Positions 42,927 to 52,524 of a stretch of 64,000 nucleotides of DNA are shown in pieces; position 1 is the first letter of the stretch; each line of letters starts with the position of its first letter. The stretch covers positions 1 through 64,000 of the forward strand of contig NZ_JSAK01000031.1 in the NCBI RefSeq assembly GCF_000802965.1, given 5' to 3'. The translations under genes and the position numbers were made by a program. The notes beneath the pieces were generated by a model that saw only the letters and a list, made by a program, of their open reading frames with translations, did not search any database and had not been told where the DNA came from. This stretch comes from Pseudomonas fluorescens. Lineage in GTDB: Bacteria; Pseudomonadota; Gammaproteobacteria; Pseudomonadales; Pseudomonadaceae.

Positions 42927-45053
42927 ATGCGTCGTACTTTGGTTTCTGTCTGTGTGCTTCAGGCGTTTTCCGCTTCTTCCTGGGCGGAGCAAGTGACAAC
43001 CGATAAATCCAGTCTGGAGCTGCAAGCGACCGACATCGTGGGCACCGCTGACTTTGAAACGGCGTTGGGGCCGGTGGATGGATATCGTGCGACGCGTTCG
43101 GCCAGTGCAACGCGAACCGACACGTCGATCCACGAAACACCACAATCCATCACTGTAGTGCCCAAGGATGTCGTGGAGGACATCAGTGCTACCCGGTTGC
43201 AGGACGCACTCGACTACGCCGGTGGGGTGGGGCGGGCGAACAATTTCGGTGGCCAGGGCCTGACCACTTTCACAGTGCGTGGATTTACCACCGGCGAGTT
43301 CTATCGCAACGGATTTCCGATCAACCGTGGTTATCCGAACATGCCTGATGCGAACACCATCGAGCGGCTCGAAGTGCTGCGAGGGCCGGCGACCATGCTC
43401 TATGGACGAGGTGATCCAGGGGGCACATTCAACGTCATTTCCAAACAACCTTTGGCCGTGCCCACGGTCACGCTGGGTAGCCAGCTCGATGACCAGGGGA
43501 TGAAGCGTGGCACGCTGGACGCCTCCGGCCCGCTGGATGAAGAAGGTCGCCTGGCCTATCGCCTGAACGTGGTGGGAGAGGGCGGTGATACCTTCCGCGA
43601 TCATGTTGAAACCGAACGCTATGGCGTGACTCCGGTTATTTCCTGGCAGGCCAACGATGACACCAAGGTGATCTTCGAGGGCGATTTCATGCGTAATAAT
43701 CACCCGCTGGATCGTGGCCTGACGCGCTATCCGAATCAGATTGGCACTGCGTCGCGTGACACGTTCTTTGGTGAAAAAGACGTCGGTAAATTGCACAACG
43801 ACAACAACATGGCGCAGTTGCGTTTCGAACACCTGCTGAGCGATAACTGGACCTTGGGCGGTGGTTTCCAGTGGCTCGACGGCACCCTTGAAGGTAATGC
43901 CGTTGAGGCCAATGGTGTCGCGGCCGACGGACGCACCCTGGGCCGCAACTTCAACTATCGCAAGCTGGAGTGGACGGACAAGGACACTCAGCTCAACCTC
44001 ACCGGGCATTTCACCGCTGGCGGTTTCGATCACACCTTGCTGACCGGAGTCGAGTACGAGGATTACGACTACAAGTCGATCATTCAGCGTTCCAGTGGCG
44101 CGGTGAGTGCCTATCCGATTGATATCTTCGATCCGGTGTATGGCCAGCCTCGTCCGGTCTTGACCCGAACCCCGACCAATGACAAGGAAAACCTCAAGAC
44201 CTACGCCGCTTTCGTCCAGGATCAGGTGGCATTGACCGAACGTTTGAGAGTCCTCGCCGGGGCTCGTTTCGAGCGCTTCGAGCATGAGTACGAAACCTTC
44301 GTACCGGGCGGTAGAAGCTGGGATGCCAGCGACAATGCCGTGACCCCGCGCATAGGGGTGACCTATGACCTCACCGACAGCGTGGCGATCTACGCCGATA
44401 CGGCTCGCTCGTTCAAGCCCAATACGGGTGCCAGCCGGCAAGGCGGTGGTTTTGACCCGGAAAAGGGCAAATCGTATGAGCTGGGTATCAAGTGGGAAGC
44501 ACTGGACAGTCAGTTGAGCGTCGACGCGGCGATCTACCAGATTGAGAAGCGCAATGTACTCACCACCGATCCTGTGGACTCGACCTTCAGCGTGGCGGCA
44601 GGCGAAGTACGCAGCCGTGGTTTCGACCTGAATGTCGCCGGCAACCTGACCCCGCAATGGCGGGTGATTGGCGGCTACGCGTATGTCGATGCCGAAGTGA
44701 CCAAGGACAACGTGATCAAGTCCGGCACCCGCTTGATGAACATTCCGCAGAACAGTTTCAGCCTGCTCAATGTCTACGAATTCCAGGACGGTGCGCTCAA
44801 GGGGCTCGGGCTCGGTACAGGGCTCAAGTACGTTGATGAGCGTGCAGGGCAGACCGCCAATACCGCGTTTTCAATGGGGAGCTACACGGTTGTCGACCTG
44901 CTTGGCTATTACAAGGTAAACGACAAGATCAGGCTCAATCTGGACGTGAAAAACCTGACTGACGAAGACTACGAGGAAGGGGCGTTCGGCAACGTTTACG
45001 CCTATCCAGGGGCGCCGAGAACGGTACAGGTTGGAATTTCTTATACCCTCTAG
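42927..45053 (+). CDS. TonB-dependent siderophore receptor (no signalling domain)
   Basis: 708 residues from ATG 42927. Signal peptide MRRTLVSVCVLQAFSASSWA, TonB-box-like region, plug (HETPQSITVVPKDVVEDISATRLQDALDYAGGVGRAN to GGTFNVISKQP) and a barrel ending VQVGISYTL. There is no STN domain, so it is a transport-only receptor, of the FhuA/FoxA-like group. A possible Fur box lies upstream. The siderophore is unknown. The penultimate strands contain KYVDERAGQTANTAFSMGSYTVVDLLGYY, typical of the group. Confidence 0.9.
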   Translation: MRRTLVSVCVLQAFSASSWAEQVTTDKSSLELQATDIVGTADFETALGPVDGYRATRSASATRTDTSIHETPQSITVVPKDVVEDISATRLQDALDYAGGVGRANNFGGQGLTTFTVRGFTTGEFYRNGFPINRGYPNMPDANTIERLEVLRGPATMLYGRGDPGGTFNVISKQPLAVPTVTLGSQLDDQGMKRGTLDASGPLDEEGRLAYRLNVVGEGGDTFRDHVETERYGVTPVISWQANDDTKVIFEGDFMRNNHPLDRGLTRYPNQIGTASRDTFFGEKDVGKLHNDNNMAQLRFEHLLSDNWTLGGGFQWLDGTLEGNAVEANGVAADGRTLGRNFNYRKLEWTDKDTQLNLTGHFTAGGFDHTLLTGVEYEDYDYKSIIQRSSGAVSAYPIDIFDPVYGQPRPVLTRTPTNDKENLKTYAAFVQDQVALTERLRVLAGARFERFEHEYETFVPGGRSWDASDNAVTPRIGVTYDLTDSVAIYADTARSFKPNTGASRQGGGFDPEKGKSYELGIKWEALDSQLSVDAAIYQIEKRNVLTTDPVDSTFSVAAGEVRSRGFDLNVAGNLTPQWRVIGGYAYVDAEVTKDNVIKSGTRLMNIPQNSFSLLNVYEFQDGALKGLGLGTGLKYVDERAGQTANTAFSMGSYTVVDLLGYYKVNDKIRLNLDVKNLTDEDYEEGAFGNVYAYPGAPRTVQVGISYTL

Positions 45054-45101
45054 CGAACCCGTGGCTTTGTTTTGAATCCAGTGGCGACAAGGCAGAACTT
45101 G

Positions 45102-45776
45102 TTAAAGGCCCAATCTGCGCTTGAGTTCGGCCTCGCTCAACACGCCGCTGAGCGGGCCGCCCGGCAAACCTTCATTGGCGCGCGCCAGCGGGATAAGCAC
45201 CGGCACAAATCCGGCATCTCGCACCAAACGGGCACCCAGCTCTCGGGCCTGGGTGTCGTCGGCGAAAGTGGGAATCGCCTTGTTTTTGCCGGATTGGTCT
45301 TTCATTGATGCGTACCCTATGGCGTTAAACGCTCGCACCAGGTGCACCCCAGGCAAATATTGCTGGTCCGCCAAGGCGACTCCCAGATCCAGCGCCTTGC
45401 GCCCTACGTCGCCGTCACGACCGCTGAACGGATTGCTGGTGCTGAACACCACTTTGCCGGCCAGTTTGCCCTTCAGTTGTTCGGACAGTGCCGGCATTGC
45501 ACCGTAGGGAACACTCAGCACGATCACATCACCCCATGCCGCTGCATCGCTTACCGAGCCCGCCTGAGCGTTGGGGCCGGCAGCCCTCACCAGTTCCGTA
45601 AGCGCCTCGGGGTGGCGTGACGAAAACATCACCGAATGTCCGGCCTTCACCCATAGCGTGCCAAGCGTACCGCCGACGTTTCCTGCGCCGATCACACTGA
45701 TCTTTAGCGTGTCCGCCATAGCCTGACCAGTGCACAGAGCCATGCCAGCGAACGTCAAAAAGATGATTGCGTACAT
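45102..45776 (-). CDS. Exported NADP-oxidoreductase (F420-dependent reductase fold) protein
   Basis: 224 residues from ATG 45776. It starts with a clear signal peptide (YAIIFLTFAGMALCTGQAMA) and continues with the Rossmann motif ISVIGAGNVGGTLGTLWVKAGHSVMFSSRHPE, a DVIVLSVPYGAMPAL strand and VHLVRAFNAIGYASM, as in the NADPH-dependent F420 reductase family. Export of a NADP-binding fold is odd, since the periplasm has no NADP pool: it may bind another ligand. A start after the signal peptide cannot be excluded. Confidence 0.8.
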   Translation of the reverse strand: MYAIIFLTFAGMALCTGQAMADTLKISVIGAGNVGGTLGTLWVKAGHSVMFSSRHPEALTELVRAAGPNAQAGSVSDAAAWGDVIVLSVPYGAMPALSEQLKGKLAGKVVFSTSNPFSGRDGDVGRKALDLGVALADQQYLPGVHLVRAFNAIGYASMKDQSGKNKAIPTFADDTQARELGARLVRDAGFVPVLIPLARANEGLPGGPLSGVLSEAELKRRLGL

Positions 45777-45991
45777 GCGTTGCGCTCCTGTGTTGGAAAG
45801 CGGTGTTGTCATCACCGCAGTAGAGCCTAGCGTGTTCTTCGGGTGTGCAATGCCGTCAGCTCGACAGACCATTTGATGGCTCCCTTGAAGCAAGGGTCCG
45901 GGGGCCTCTTACCTGACCCCAGCTTCGCAAAACCCTCAAAGCCACCGTTCAATGGCAGAATCTGCGCAACTTGATCGTTTTGGAGAACACC

Positions 45992-47851
45992 ATGCTTCGT
46001 GCGTTTGAACGAAGGCTCGACCCCTTTCCCCCTGACGAGGTACCACCGCCACCCGACGGCCTGGCTCGCTTTCTTTGGGCCTGTACGCGGGGTGCCCGCG
46101 GTTACATCCTAGCGCTGGCGCTGCTCGGTGCTGGTGTGTCGATTTACGAAGCCTGGCTGTTTTCCTTCCTCGGACAGGTTGTGGACTTGCTCTCGACCTG
46201 GCAGGCAGGCGGTGAAGCGGCTGCGCAGGAAAGTCGCGTGTTGTGGGGCATGGGCATCGTCATGGTGACCAGTATCGGCCTGGTGGCGTTGCGCACCATG
46301 GTGCAGCACCAGATACTGGCGATTAACTTGCCATTGCGGCTGCGCTGGGACTTCCATCGCCTGATGCTGCGGCAAAGCCTTTCGTTTTTCTCCGATGAAT
46401 TTTCCGGCCGAGTCACTACCAAGGTGATGCAGACGGCGCTGGCGGTGCGCGACGTGCTGTTCACCCTGATCGAGATCGTGCCCGGGATCGGCGTGTATTT
46501 CATTGCGATCATCGCACTGGCCGGCGGCTTCGCTCTGAAACTGATGCTGCCTTTCATTGCCTGGGCTGTCTTGTTCGGTCTGGCCATGTGGTACTTCGTG
46601 CCCCGTCTGGGGAAAGTCGGGCAGGAACAGGCCAATGCACGATCCATGATGACCGGGCGTATCTCGGACGCCTACACCAATATCACGACGGTGAAGCTGT
46701 TCTCCCACTCCAATCGTGAAGCGCACTTCGCGCGCGCGGCGATGGAGGACTTCAAGCAAACCGGTTTTCGCCAGATGCGCCTGGTCAGCCAGTTCGAGAT
46801 CGTCAACCAGGCATTGGTGGTGGGGTTGATCATGGCAGCGGGTGGCTATGCCCTGTGGCTATGGTACCAGGGTCAGGTCGGCGCGGGTGCCGTGGCGGCC
46901 ATCACCGCCATGGCGTTGCGTATCAATGGCATGTCGAACTGGATCATGTGGCAGATGACCTCGCTGTTCGAGAGCATCGGCACCGTGCAGGATGGCATGG
47001 CCACCCTGACCCGCGGCCCGAAGGTGCAGGATGCGCCGAACGCGGGCGTCCTGGTGACCTCCGGCGGGGCGGTGACCTTCGACAATGTGAGCTTTAACTA
47101 CGGTGGCGAACGTCAGGTGCTCGATGGCCTGAGCCTGAACATTCGCCCGGGCGAAAAAATCGGCCTGGTAGGGCGCTCCGGCGCGGGCAAATCCACGCTG
47201 ATCAACTTGCTGCTGCGTTTCTATGACGTCGACAGCGGGGAGATTCGCATCGACGGCCAAAACATCGCAAAGGTGACTCAAGACAGCCTGCGCAGCGCCA
47301 TCGGCATGGTCACGCAGGATACCTCGCTGCTGCACCGTTCTATTCGCGACAACATCGCCTACGGGCGTCCGGACGCAACCGACGCGCAAATCCGCAGCGC
47401 CGCGGCCAATGCCCAGGCCGATGGGTTCATCAGCCAACTGAGCGACCGGCAAGGCCACACCGGCTACGACACCCTTGTGGGTGAGCGCGGTATCAAGCTG
47501 TCAGGCGGCCAGCGCCAACGCGTCGCGATTGCCCGGGTGATGCTCAAGAATGCACCGATCCTGTTGCTTGACGAGGCCACCAGCGCACTGGACTCGGAAG
47601 TGGAAGTGGCCATTCAGGAAAGCCTTGATGAAATGATGCACGGCAAGACCGTGATCGCCATCGCCCACCGGCTGTCCACGATTGCCGCCATGGACCGGCT
47701 CATCGTCATGGATGATGGACGCATCATCGAACAGGGCACTCACAGCGAATTGCTTGGGAAGAACGGCATCTATGCGCGGCTGTGGCAGCATCAAAGCGGT
47801 GGGTTTCTGGGGGAGGATCAGGGAGTGGTCGAGGCGGTTGATCAGGCGTGA
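45992..47851 (+). CDS. ABC exporter (fused membrane and ATPase half-transporter)
   Basis: 619 residues from ATG 45992 (GGAG 9 bases upstream). Six membrane segments in residues 25-320, then the ATPase: Walker A GRSGAGKSTLINLLLRFY, Q-loop GMVTQDTSLLH, signature LSGGQRQRVAIARV, Walker B ILLLDEATSALDSE and H-loop AIAHRLSTIAAMD. It is a homodimeric MsbA-type half transporter of the multidrug/lipid exporter class. Substrate unknown. No partner gene beside it. Confidence 0.9.
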   Translation: MLRAFERRLDPFPPDEVPPPPDGLARFLWACTRGARGYILALALLGAGVSIYEAWLFSFLGQVVDLLSTWQAGGEAAAQESRVLWGMGIVMVTSIGLVALRTMVQHQILAINLPLRLRWDFHRLMLRQSLSFFSDEFSGRVTTKVMQTALAVRDVLFTLIEIVPGIGVYFIAIIALAGGFALKLMLPFIAWAVLFGLAMWYFVPRLGKVGQEQANARSMMTGRISDAYTNITTVKLFSHSNREAHFARAAMEDFKQTGFRQMRLVSQFEIVNQALVVGLIMAAGGYALWLWYQGQVGAGAVAAITAMALRINGMSNWIMWQMTSLFESIGTVQDGMATLTRGPKVQDAPNAGVLVTSGGAVTFDNVSFNYGGERQVLDGLSLNIRPGEKIGLVGRSGAGKSTLINLLLRFYDVDSGEIRIDGQNIAKVTQDSLRSAIGMVTQDTSLLHRSIRDNIAYGRPDATDAQIRSAAANAQADGFISQLSDRQGHTGYDTLVGERGIKLSGGQRQRVAIARVMLKNAPILLLDEATSALDSEVEVAIQESLDEMMHGKTVIAIAHRLSTIAAMDRLIVMDDGRIIEQGTHSELLGKNGIYARLWQHQSGGFLGEDQGVVEAVDQA

Positions 47852-47957
47852 GCATGAAGGGGGCGCGGCAAGGGGGGACGACGTCCTGCTGTCATTGGGC
47901 TGAAAACCGGGAATGGATGGAGCGCCCGGTGCAGGCGCCCATCCGATCATTGCAGGT

Positions 47958-49634
47958 TCAGCGCAAGTGCACGTAGGTACCCGGCGCAGCCTCAGCAGCG
48001 GCATAGGCCTTGTTGCCCAGTTTAGCCGGAGCCTTTTTGTGATCGCCCGAGCGTGCCTGCAACCAGGCCAACCAGTGGGGCCACCAGGAGCCTGCCTGTT
48101 CATTGGCAGCCTGCATCCATTCCTGAGCCTCGACGGGCAAATCGCTTCCGGTCATGAAGCGCGCCTTGGGGTTGCCTGGCGGGTTGAGGATGCTCTGGAC
48201 ATGCCCGCTGTTGGACACCACGAACTCGCCCTGACCGCCGAACAGTTGCATGGAGCGGTAACAGGCGTCCCACGGCGTGATGTGGTCGGTTCGGCCGGCG
48301 ATGCAGTAGAAGTCACTGGTGACCTGACCGAGGTCTATCGGTGTGCCGCAAACCTCCATGGCACCGGCGCGGGCGAGCGGATTGGTCTGGTACATGTCAA
48401 TGAATTCGCCATGCAGCGTGGCGGGCAGGTTGGTGGTGTCGTTGTTCCAGTAGAGGACATCGAATGCCGGCGGCTCGTTACCGAGCAGGTAGTTGTTGAT
48501 CCAGTAGTTCCAGATCAAGTCATTGGGGCGCATCCAGGCGAAGACTTTGGCCAGTTCGCGACCCTTCAGCACGCCAGACTGATAGGAGCGGCGCTTGGCG
48601 GCCTCTAGAGACTTCTCATCGGCGAATAGACTGACCTGGGTGTCGGGGCGTATGTCCAACATACTGACCGCCAGGGTAAAGGCATTGACCTTCTTCTCGT
48701 CCAGGGCAGCGTAGTGGCCCAACAGCGAGGACAGGGTGCAGCCCCCGGAACAGGCTCCGAAGGTGTTCAGGTCAGGGCTGCGGGTGATCGCAAGAACCGC
48801 GTCGATCGCTTCCTTCAGCGCTTCTACGTAGCTGGACAGACCCCATTCACGCTGTGCCTTGCCCGGATTGCGCCAGCTGATAGCGAAGGTCTGGATACCG
48901 CTGTCGAGGAGAAAACGGATCAGGCTCTTCTCCGGCGTCAGATCAAACAGGTAGAACTTGTTGATCTGTGGCGGCACCACCAACAACGGACGCGCCTGTA
49001 CCTGCTCGGTACGGGGCTTGTACTGGATCAACTCCAGCACCTCATTGCGAAACACCACCGCACCTTCGGTGATGCCCAGATTGTGGCCCACCTCGAAAGC
49101 CGTCTTGTCCACCTGACTGGGCATGCCGCCGTTTTCAATCAGGTCCCGGGTCAACTGCGAGAGGCCATCCAGAACGCTCTTGCCGCCGGTTTCAAGCAAG
49201 CGCTTGAGTGCTAACGGGTTGGCCAAAGTGTTGGTCGGTGCCATCGCCTCGGTCAGCAGGCTAATGACGAACTGACCACGCTGAGCGTCCTGTTCGCTGA
49301 GGTTGCTGGTGCTGATCCAGTCGTTCATTTCCTGGCACCAGGCCAAGTAAGTCTTCATGTAGCGACGGTATAGCGGGTTGCGCTGCCAGGTATGTTCGTC
49401 AAAACGCTTGTCTCCCGCCGCTGGCTTGAGCTGCGAGCGGTCGAGTAGAACATTTTTCAGCTCAATGCCGAATGCAACCATATGCCGAGCGCTATGCACG
49501 GGTTGCTTCAACACTTGTTGCAGGACCATGCGGGCGGTGCCGAGCAGGTCGCGCCGTCGAGGACTGAACACCGGATTCAGGCTCAACGTGTGCATGGCAG
49601 CTTGCTGGGAGAGGTCTTTATTTTTCTTGTTCAT
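47958..49634 (-). CDS. phaC: Class II (medium-chain-length) poly(3-hydroxyalkanoate) synthase
   Basis: 558 residues from ATG 49634 (MNKKNKDLSQQ). Catalytic Cys in the lipase-like box FGACSGGCTLSSLLG, Asp in GRTDHITPWD and His in SNSGHVQSILNPPGNPKA, all intact. Whole length and the LLGTARMVLQQVLKQPVHSARH..GIELKNVLL opening are those of Pseudomonas PhaC1/PhaC2. It polymerises (R)-3-hydroxyacyl-CoA into mcl-PHA. Unlike the usual phaC1-Z-C2-D-F-I cluster it stands alone, with no phaD/F/I. A PhaZ-like hydrolase lies 1.9 kb away. It is probably an extra synthase; which paralog group it falls in needs a tree. Confidence 0.9.
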   Translation of the reverse strand: MNKKNKDLSQQAAMHTLSLNPVFSPRRRDLLGTARMVLQQVLKQPVHSARHMVAFGIELKNVLLDRSQLKPAAGDKRFDEHTWQRNPLYRRYMKTYLAWCQEMNDWISTSNLSEQDAQRGQFVISLLTEAMAPTNTLANPLALKRLLETGGKSVLDGLSQLTRDLIENGGMPSQVDKTAFEVGHNLGITEGAVVFRNEVLELIQYKPRTEQVQARPLLVVPPQINKFYLFDLTPEKSLIRFLLDSGIQTFAISWRNPGKAQREWGLSSYVEALKEAIDAVLAITRSPDLNTFGACSGGCTLSSLLGHYAALDEKKVNAFTLAVSMLDIRPDTQVSLFADEKSLEAAKRRSYQSGVLKGRELAKVFAWMRPNDLIWNYWINNYLLGNEPPAFDVLYWNNDTTNLPATLHGEFIDMYQTNPLARAGAMEVCGTPIDLGQVTSDFYCIAGRTDHITPWDACYRSMQLFGGQGEFVVSNSGHVQSILNPPGNPKARFMTGSDLPVEAQEWMQAANEQAGSWWPHWLAWLQARSGDHKKAPAKLGNKAYAAAEAAPGTYVHLR

Positions 49635-50049
49635 TGTGACACCCGATAGGACACCCAAAACGGGCGCCCGGAAGTTGTATGGCTGCGGGCAAGCGGACGG
49701 ACATTGTGGCGGCTGAGCCAGCCGCAGGAAGGCAGGGCTCGCCGCGCAGATTTTGAGAAGTTAATAGACGGGGGGACGGCAAACATTTCATTTGGCGACA
49801 ATGCTTTTTCAATTCATGACAATCCACGACCTTTGATCGGGCATCGCACAGGAACAACAAGGTGCATCGCAAAAGCGCATCGCCACCCGGGCATGAAACT
49901 TCCCGATTGGCGGGACCTATCGGTTTGCCGATTGGCAGCCATACTTTTGCGTCAACAGGCTTGAATTCGGCGTCGCTCCCGGTGGGCGCTGCGGTGGTGC
50001 GCCGAATAAAGGCGATCTTCCGGTCATTGAACTGCGCTGGAGGTGCTTG
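49635..50049. other. 415-bp divergent intergenic region
   Basis: Lies between the divergent phaC and mechanosensitive-channel genes. A small hairpin GCGGCT/AGCCGC at 49709-49725 sits in the phaC leader region. No gene recognised; a sigma-54 type promoter was considered and not supported. Confidence 0.4.
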
Positions 50050-51495
50050 ATGCTGTCCTTGTTCTCTGAACGTCCATTGATATGGGGCCTGGCCTTGATC
50101 CTGATCGATATGGTGATGTGGCGCGTGGTCGGTTCCCACCGGTACAACTGGAAAGTGCTCGCGCGCCTGGTCATTTTTTCGTTGTACAGCGTGCTGTTGT
50201 TCCACGAAGGCTTGAGCCCATGGGAGCCGGCGCCCTTGATCGATTATGCGCCGCTGCAATTTGCGCACACGGTGCTGCAGATCATCTGGTGGCTGTTCGG
50301 CGCGCGTACGCTCACGGTGATGATCGGCTCCGTGATGATGTATCGGGTTGGGCACGCCGGCCGGTTACTCCAGGACTTGCTCGGCGCGGTGATTTTCCTG
50401 GTCGCGGTGATCGCCGCGCTGGCTTATGTGCTCAACCTTCCGGTCAAGGGCGTTCTGGCGACGTCCGGCGCCTTGGCGATCATCGTCGGTCTGGCCCTGC
50501 AAAGCACACTCAGCGACGTATTTTCCGGAATCGTCCTGAACACCACCAAGCCCTATCAAATCGATGACTGGATCGCCATTGACGGCACCGAAGGCCGGGT
50601 GACCGATATCGATTGGCGCGCCACGTTCCTGCAAACCTCCCAAGGCAGCATGATCGTGATTCCCAATTCGATGGCGGCCAAAGCCAAGATCACCAACTTC
50701 AGTCGGCCCAGCGACATGTTCGGCGTTTCGATCAGTTTGTTGATCAGCCCGCAGGTACGCCCGAACAAGGTGTTCGATGCCCTTGAGCGTGCAGCCCAGG
50801 GCTGCCGCATTCTGCTGACCAAACCGGCACCCAAGGTGACAATCAAAAGTACCGGCAGCAATGGCGTGGAGTACGAAGTCAGCGGCTTCGTGGTGTCGAT
50901 GGATCAGAAGCGCACGGTGCGCAATCAGATGTACGATCTGGCGTACCGGCATTTGCTGGCAGCCGGTGTCAGCTGGATATCGACCATCGAACAGAGTGCG
51001 CCCGCGCGGCTGTCGCGAGCCAGGGCCTTGCTGGACCACACCAGCATTTTCTCGGGTAACTTGAGTGAGGAAGACAAGGACCACGTCAGCCAGAACATGA
51101 CCCTGCAATCCTTCAATCCCGGCGAAATCATTCTGGCGGGCGGGCAGGTCAGCTCGGAGTTGTACATCATTGAGTCCGGCGTGGTGACGGTGGCCTTGTT
51201 CCGTGCTGACGTCAAATTCGAAGCCGGGCGCATGGGGCCGGGGGAGGTCATCGGCGAAGGCGGGATCGTCTCGGGAACGGCGCTGCCGGCGGAGTTCGCC
51301 GCGCTGACTTTTTGCAATCTTTACCGGATCGAACGGGATTATCTCCATCCGTGCATGGAGGCTCGCCACGAGATGTGCCAAGCGATGAAGGCGTTGCTGG
51401 ATTTCCGCTTGCAGATCGCCCATACGATGACTCAGGAAGAGCCAAAGGCCATCGAGAAAAAAGGTTTCCTGCAGTGGCTGCGCAGCCGGGTGTGA
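50050..51495 (+). CDS. MscS-type mechanosensitive channel with C-terminal cyclic-nucleotide-binding domain
   Basis: 481 residues from ATG 50050. Four or five membrane segments; the pore-lining MscS helix is GVLATSGALAIIVGLALQSTLSDVFSGIVL, followed by the beta domain KPYQIDDWIAIDGTEGRVTDIDWRATFLQT. From about 340 a cyclic-nucleotide-binding domain follows (FNPGEIILAGGQVSSELYIIESGVVTVALF, MGPGEVIGEGGIVSGTALPAEFAAL). This architecture occurs in several proteobacteria and may be gated by cAMP or c-di-nucleotides as well as tension; the ligand is unverified. The downstream PhaZ-like gene is 58 bp away on the same strand. Confidence 0.87.
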   Translation: MLSLFSERPLIWGLALILIDMVMWRVVGSHRYNWKVLARLVIFSLYSVLLFHEGLSPWEPAPLIDYAPLQFAHTVLQIIWWLFGARTLTVMIGSVMMYRVGHAGRLLQDLLGAVIFLVAVIAALAYVLNLPVKGVLATSGALAIIVGLALQSTLSDVFSGIVLNTTKPYQIDDWIAIDGTEGRVTDIDWRATFLQTSQGSMIVIPNSMAAKAKITNFSRPSDMFGVSISLLISPQVRPNKVFDALERAAQGCRILLTKPAPKVTIKSTGSNGVEYEVSGFVVSMDQKRTVRNQMYDLAYRHLLAAGVSWISTIEQSAPARLSRARALLDHTSIFSGNLSEEDKDHVSQNMTLQSFNPGEIILAGGQVSSELYIIESGVVTVALFRADVKFEAGRMGPGEVIGEGGIVSGTALPAEFAALTFCNLYRIERDYLHPCMEARHEMCQAMKALLDFRLQIAHTMTQEEPKAIEKKGFLQWLRSRV

Positions 51496-51553
51496 GAGGG
51501 ATCATCTGCACGCCAGACGTTGTCTTAGCTGGGGGCAGACCAAGGGGGAAACC

Positions 51554-52378
51554 ATGACAACGCAAAAATTAACCGTTAAAGACTTGCAGTTGAACGTTTC
51601 AATCCGCGGTCAAGGCTCACCGCTGCTGTTGCTCAACGGCCTGGGTGGTTTGATCCGTACCTTCGATCCCCTGCGCAATGAATTGGAGGATTACAGGACC
51701 ATTACACTGGACGTGCCCGGGGTCGGCAAATCGCAAGTGCCCCGCTGGCCGATGCGCCTGCCGCGCCATGCCGACCTGATCGCCGAGATGCTCAAGCAAT
51801 TGGGAATTGACCAGGTCGATGTGTTCGGCGTGAGTTGGGGCGGAGCATTGGCGCAAGAATTTGCCCTGCGTTACCCGAGCATGGTGCGCCGGCTGATCCT
51901 CGCGGCGACCTCGGCCGGCCCGGCGATGCTGGTGAAGCCCGCGGACATCCTGGACTTTTTTTGCAGGAGCAAAAACGCCAAATTGCGAAAGCAAGAAGGC
52001 TCGCGCCATTCGATACAGACGCTGCTGCGCTTCGGTGTGGTGAACGGCATGCTCACGGCCAATCCGCGAACCTATTACCACCAGCTCACCGCCTTGGTCG
52101 GCTGGACCAGCCTGCTGCGTCTGTTCCGGCTGCGCCAGCGCACGCTGATCCTCACTGGCGACCGCGACACCCTGGTGCGGCTGTACAACGCGCACATCCT
52201 GCGCCGCACCATTCGACGTGCCGAACTGCACGTCTTGCAGGGCGAGGGGCATTTTTTCGTGGTGACCAGCGCCAGGCGAACCGCCGAAGCGATTCGCGAA
52301 TTCCTCTGCCAGCAGCACGAGGATGAGGTGCCCGCGCCAATGATCGCCAACAGCATGTTCAAGCCACACCTGCTGTAA
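51554..52378 (+). CDS. Alpha/beta hydrolase, intracellular PHA depolymerase (PhaZ)-like
   Basis: 274 residues. Nucleophile elbow GVSWGGALAQEFALRYP (Ser about 96), acid residue in TGDRDTLVRL and His in GEGHFFVVTSA complete the triad. LDVPGVGKSQVPRWPMRLPRHADLIAEML and LVGWTSLLRLFRLRQRTLILTGD parallel Pseudomonas PhaZ. Intracellular PhaZ hydrolyses stored mcl-PHA. The N-terminus is shorter and the C-terminus (AEVPAPMIANSMFKPHLL-type) differs, so a different ester may be the target. Presence near phaC favours PHA. Monocistronic or read through from the channel gene. Confidence 0.8.
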   Translation: MTTQKLTVKDLQLNVSIRGQGSPLLLLNGLGGLIRTFDPLRNELEDYRTITLDVPGVGKSQVPRWPMRLPRHADLIAEMLKQLGIDQVDVFGVSWGGALAQEFALRYPSMVRRLILAATSAGPAMLVKPADILDFFCRSKNAKLRKQEGSRHSIQTLLRFGVVNGMLTANPRTYYHQLTALVGWTSLLRLFRLRQRTLILTGDRDTLVRLYNAHILRRTIRRAELHVLQGEGHFFVVTSARRTAEAIREFLCQQHEDEVPAPMIANSMFKPHLL

Positions 52379-52524
52379 TCCGATATGGCTGCGGGCGAGC
52401 GAGCGGGCAGGGCGATTCAAAACGGGCTTCTGACGAGCCGCTTTTGCGGGGCCTGCTATAGTCAGTCCGAGCGGCTCAAGGCAGTAGCTGCAGGGTAATA
52501 AGTTATCTACTCGGGAGTTTGATT

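Noticed and set aside
42840..44657. Open frame of 605 codons on the minus strand opposite the second TonB receptor
   Set aside because: Shadow of the receptor gene; no family-like sequence and no ribosome binding site.
49781..49806. TGGCGACAATGC resembling a sigma-54 promoter upstream of phaC or the channel gene
   Set aside because: The distance between the GG and GC elements is 7 instead of 10 bases.
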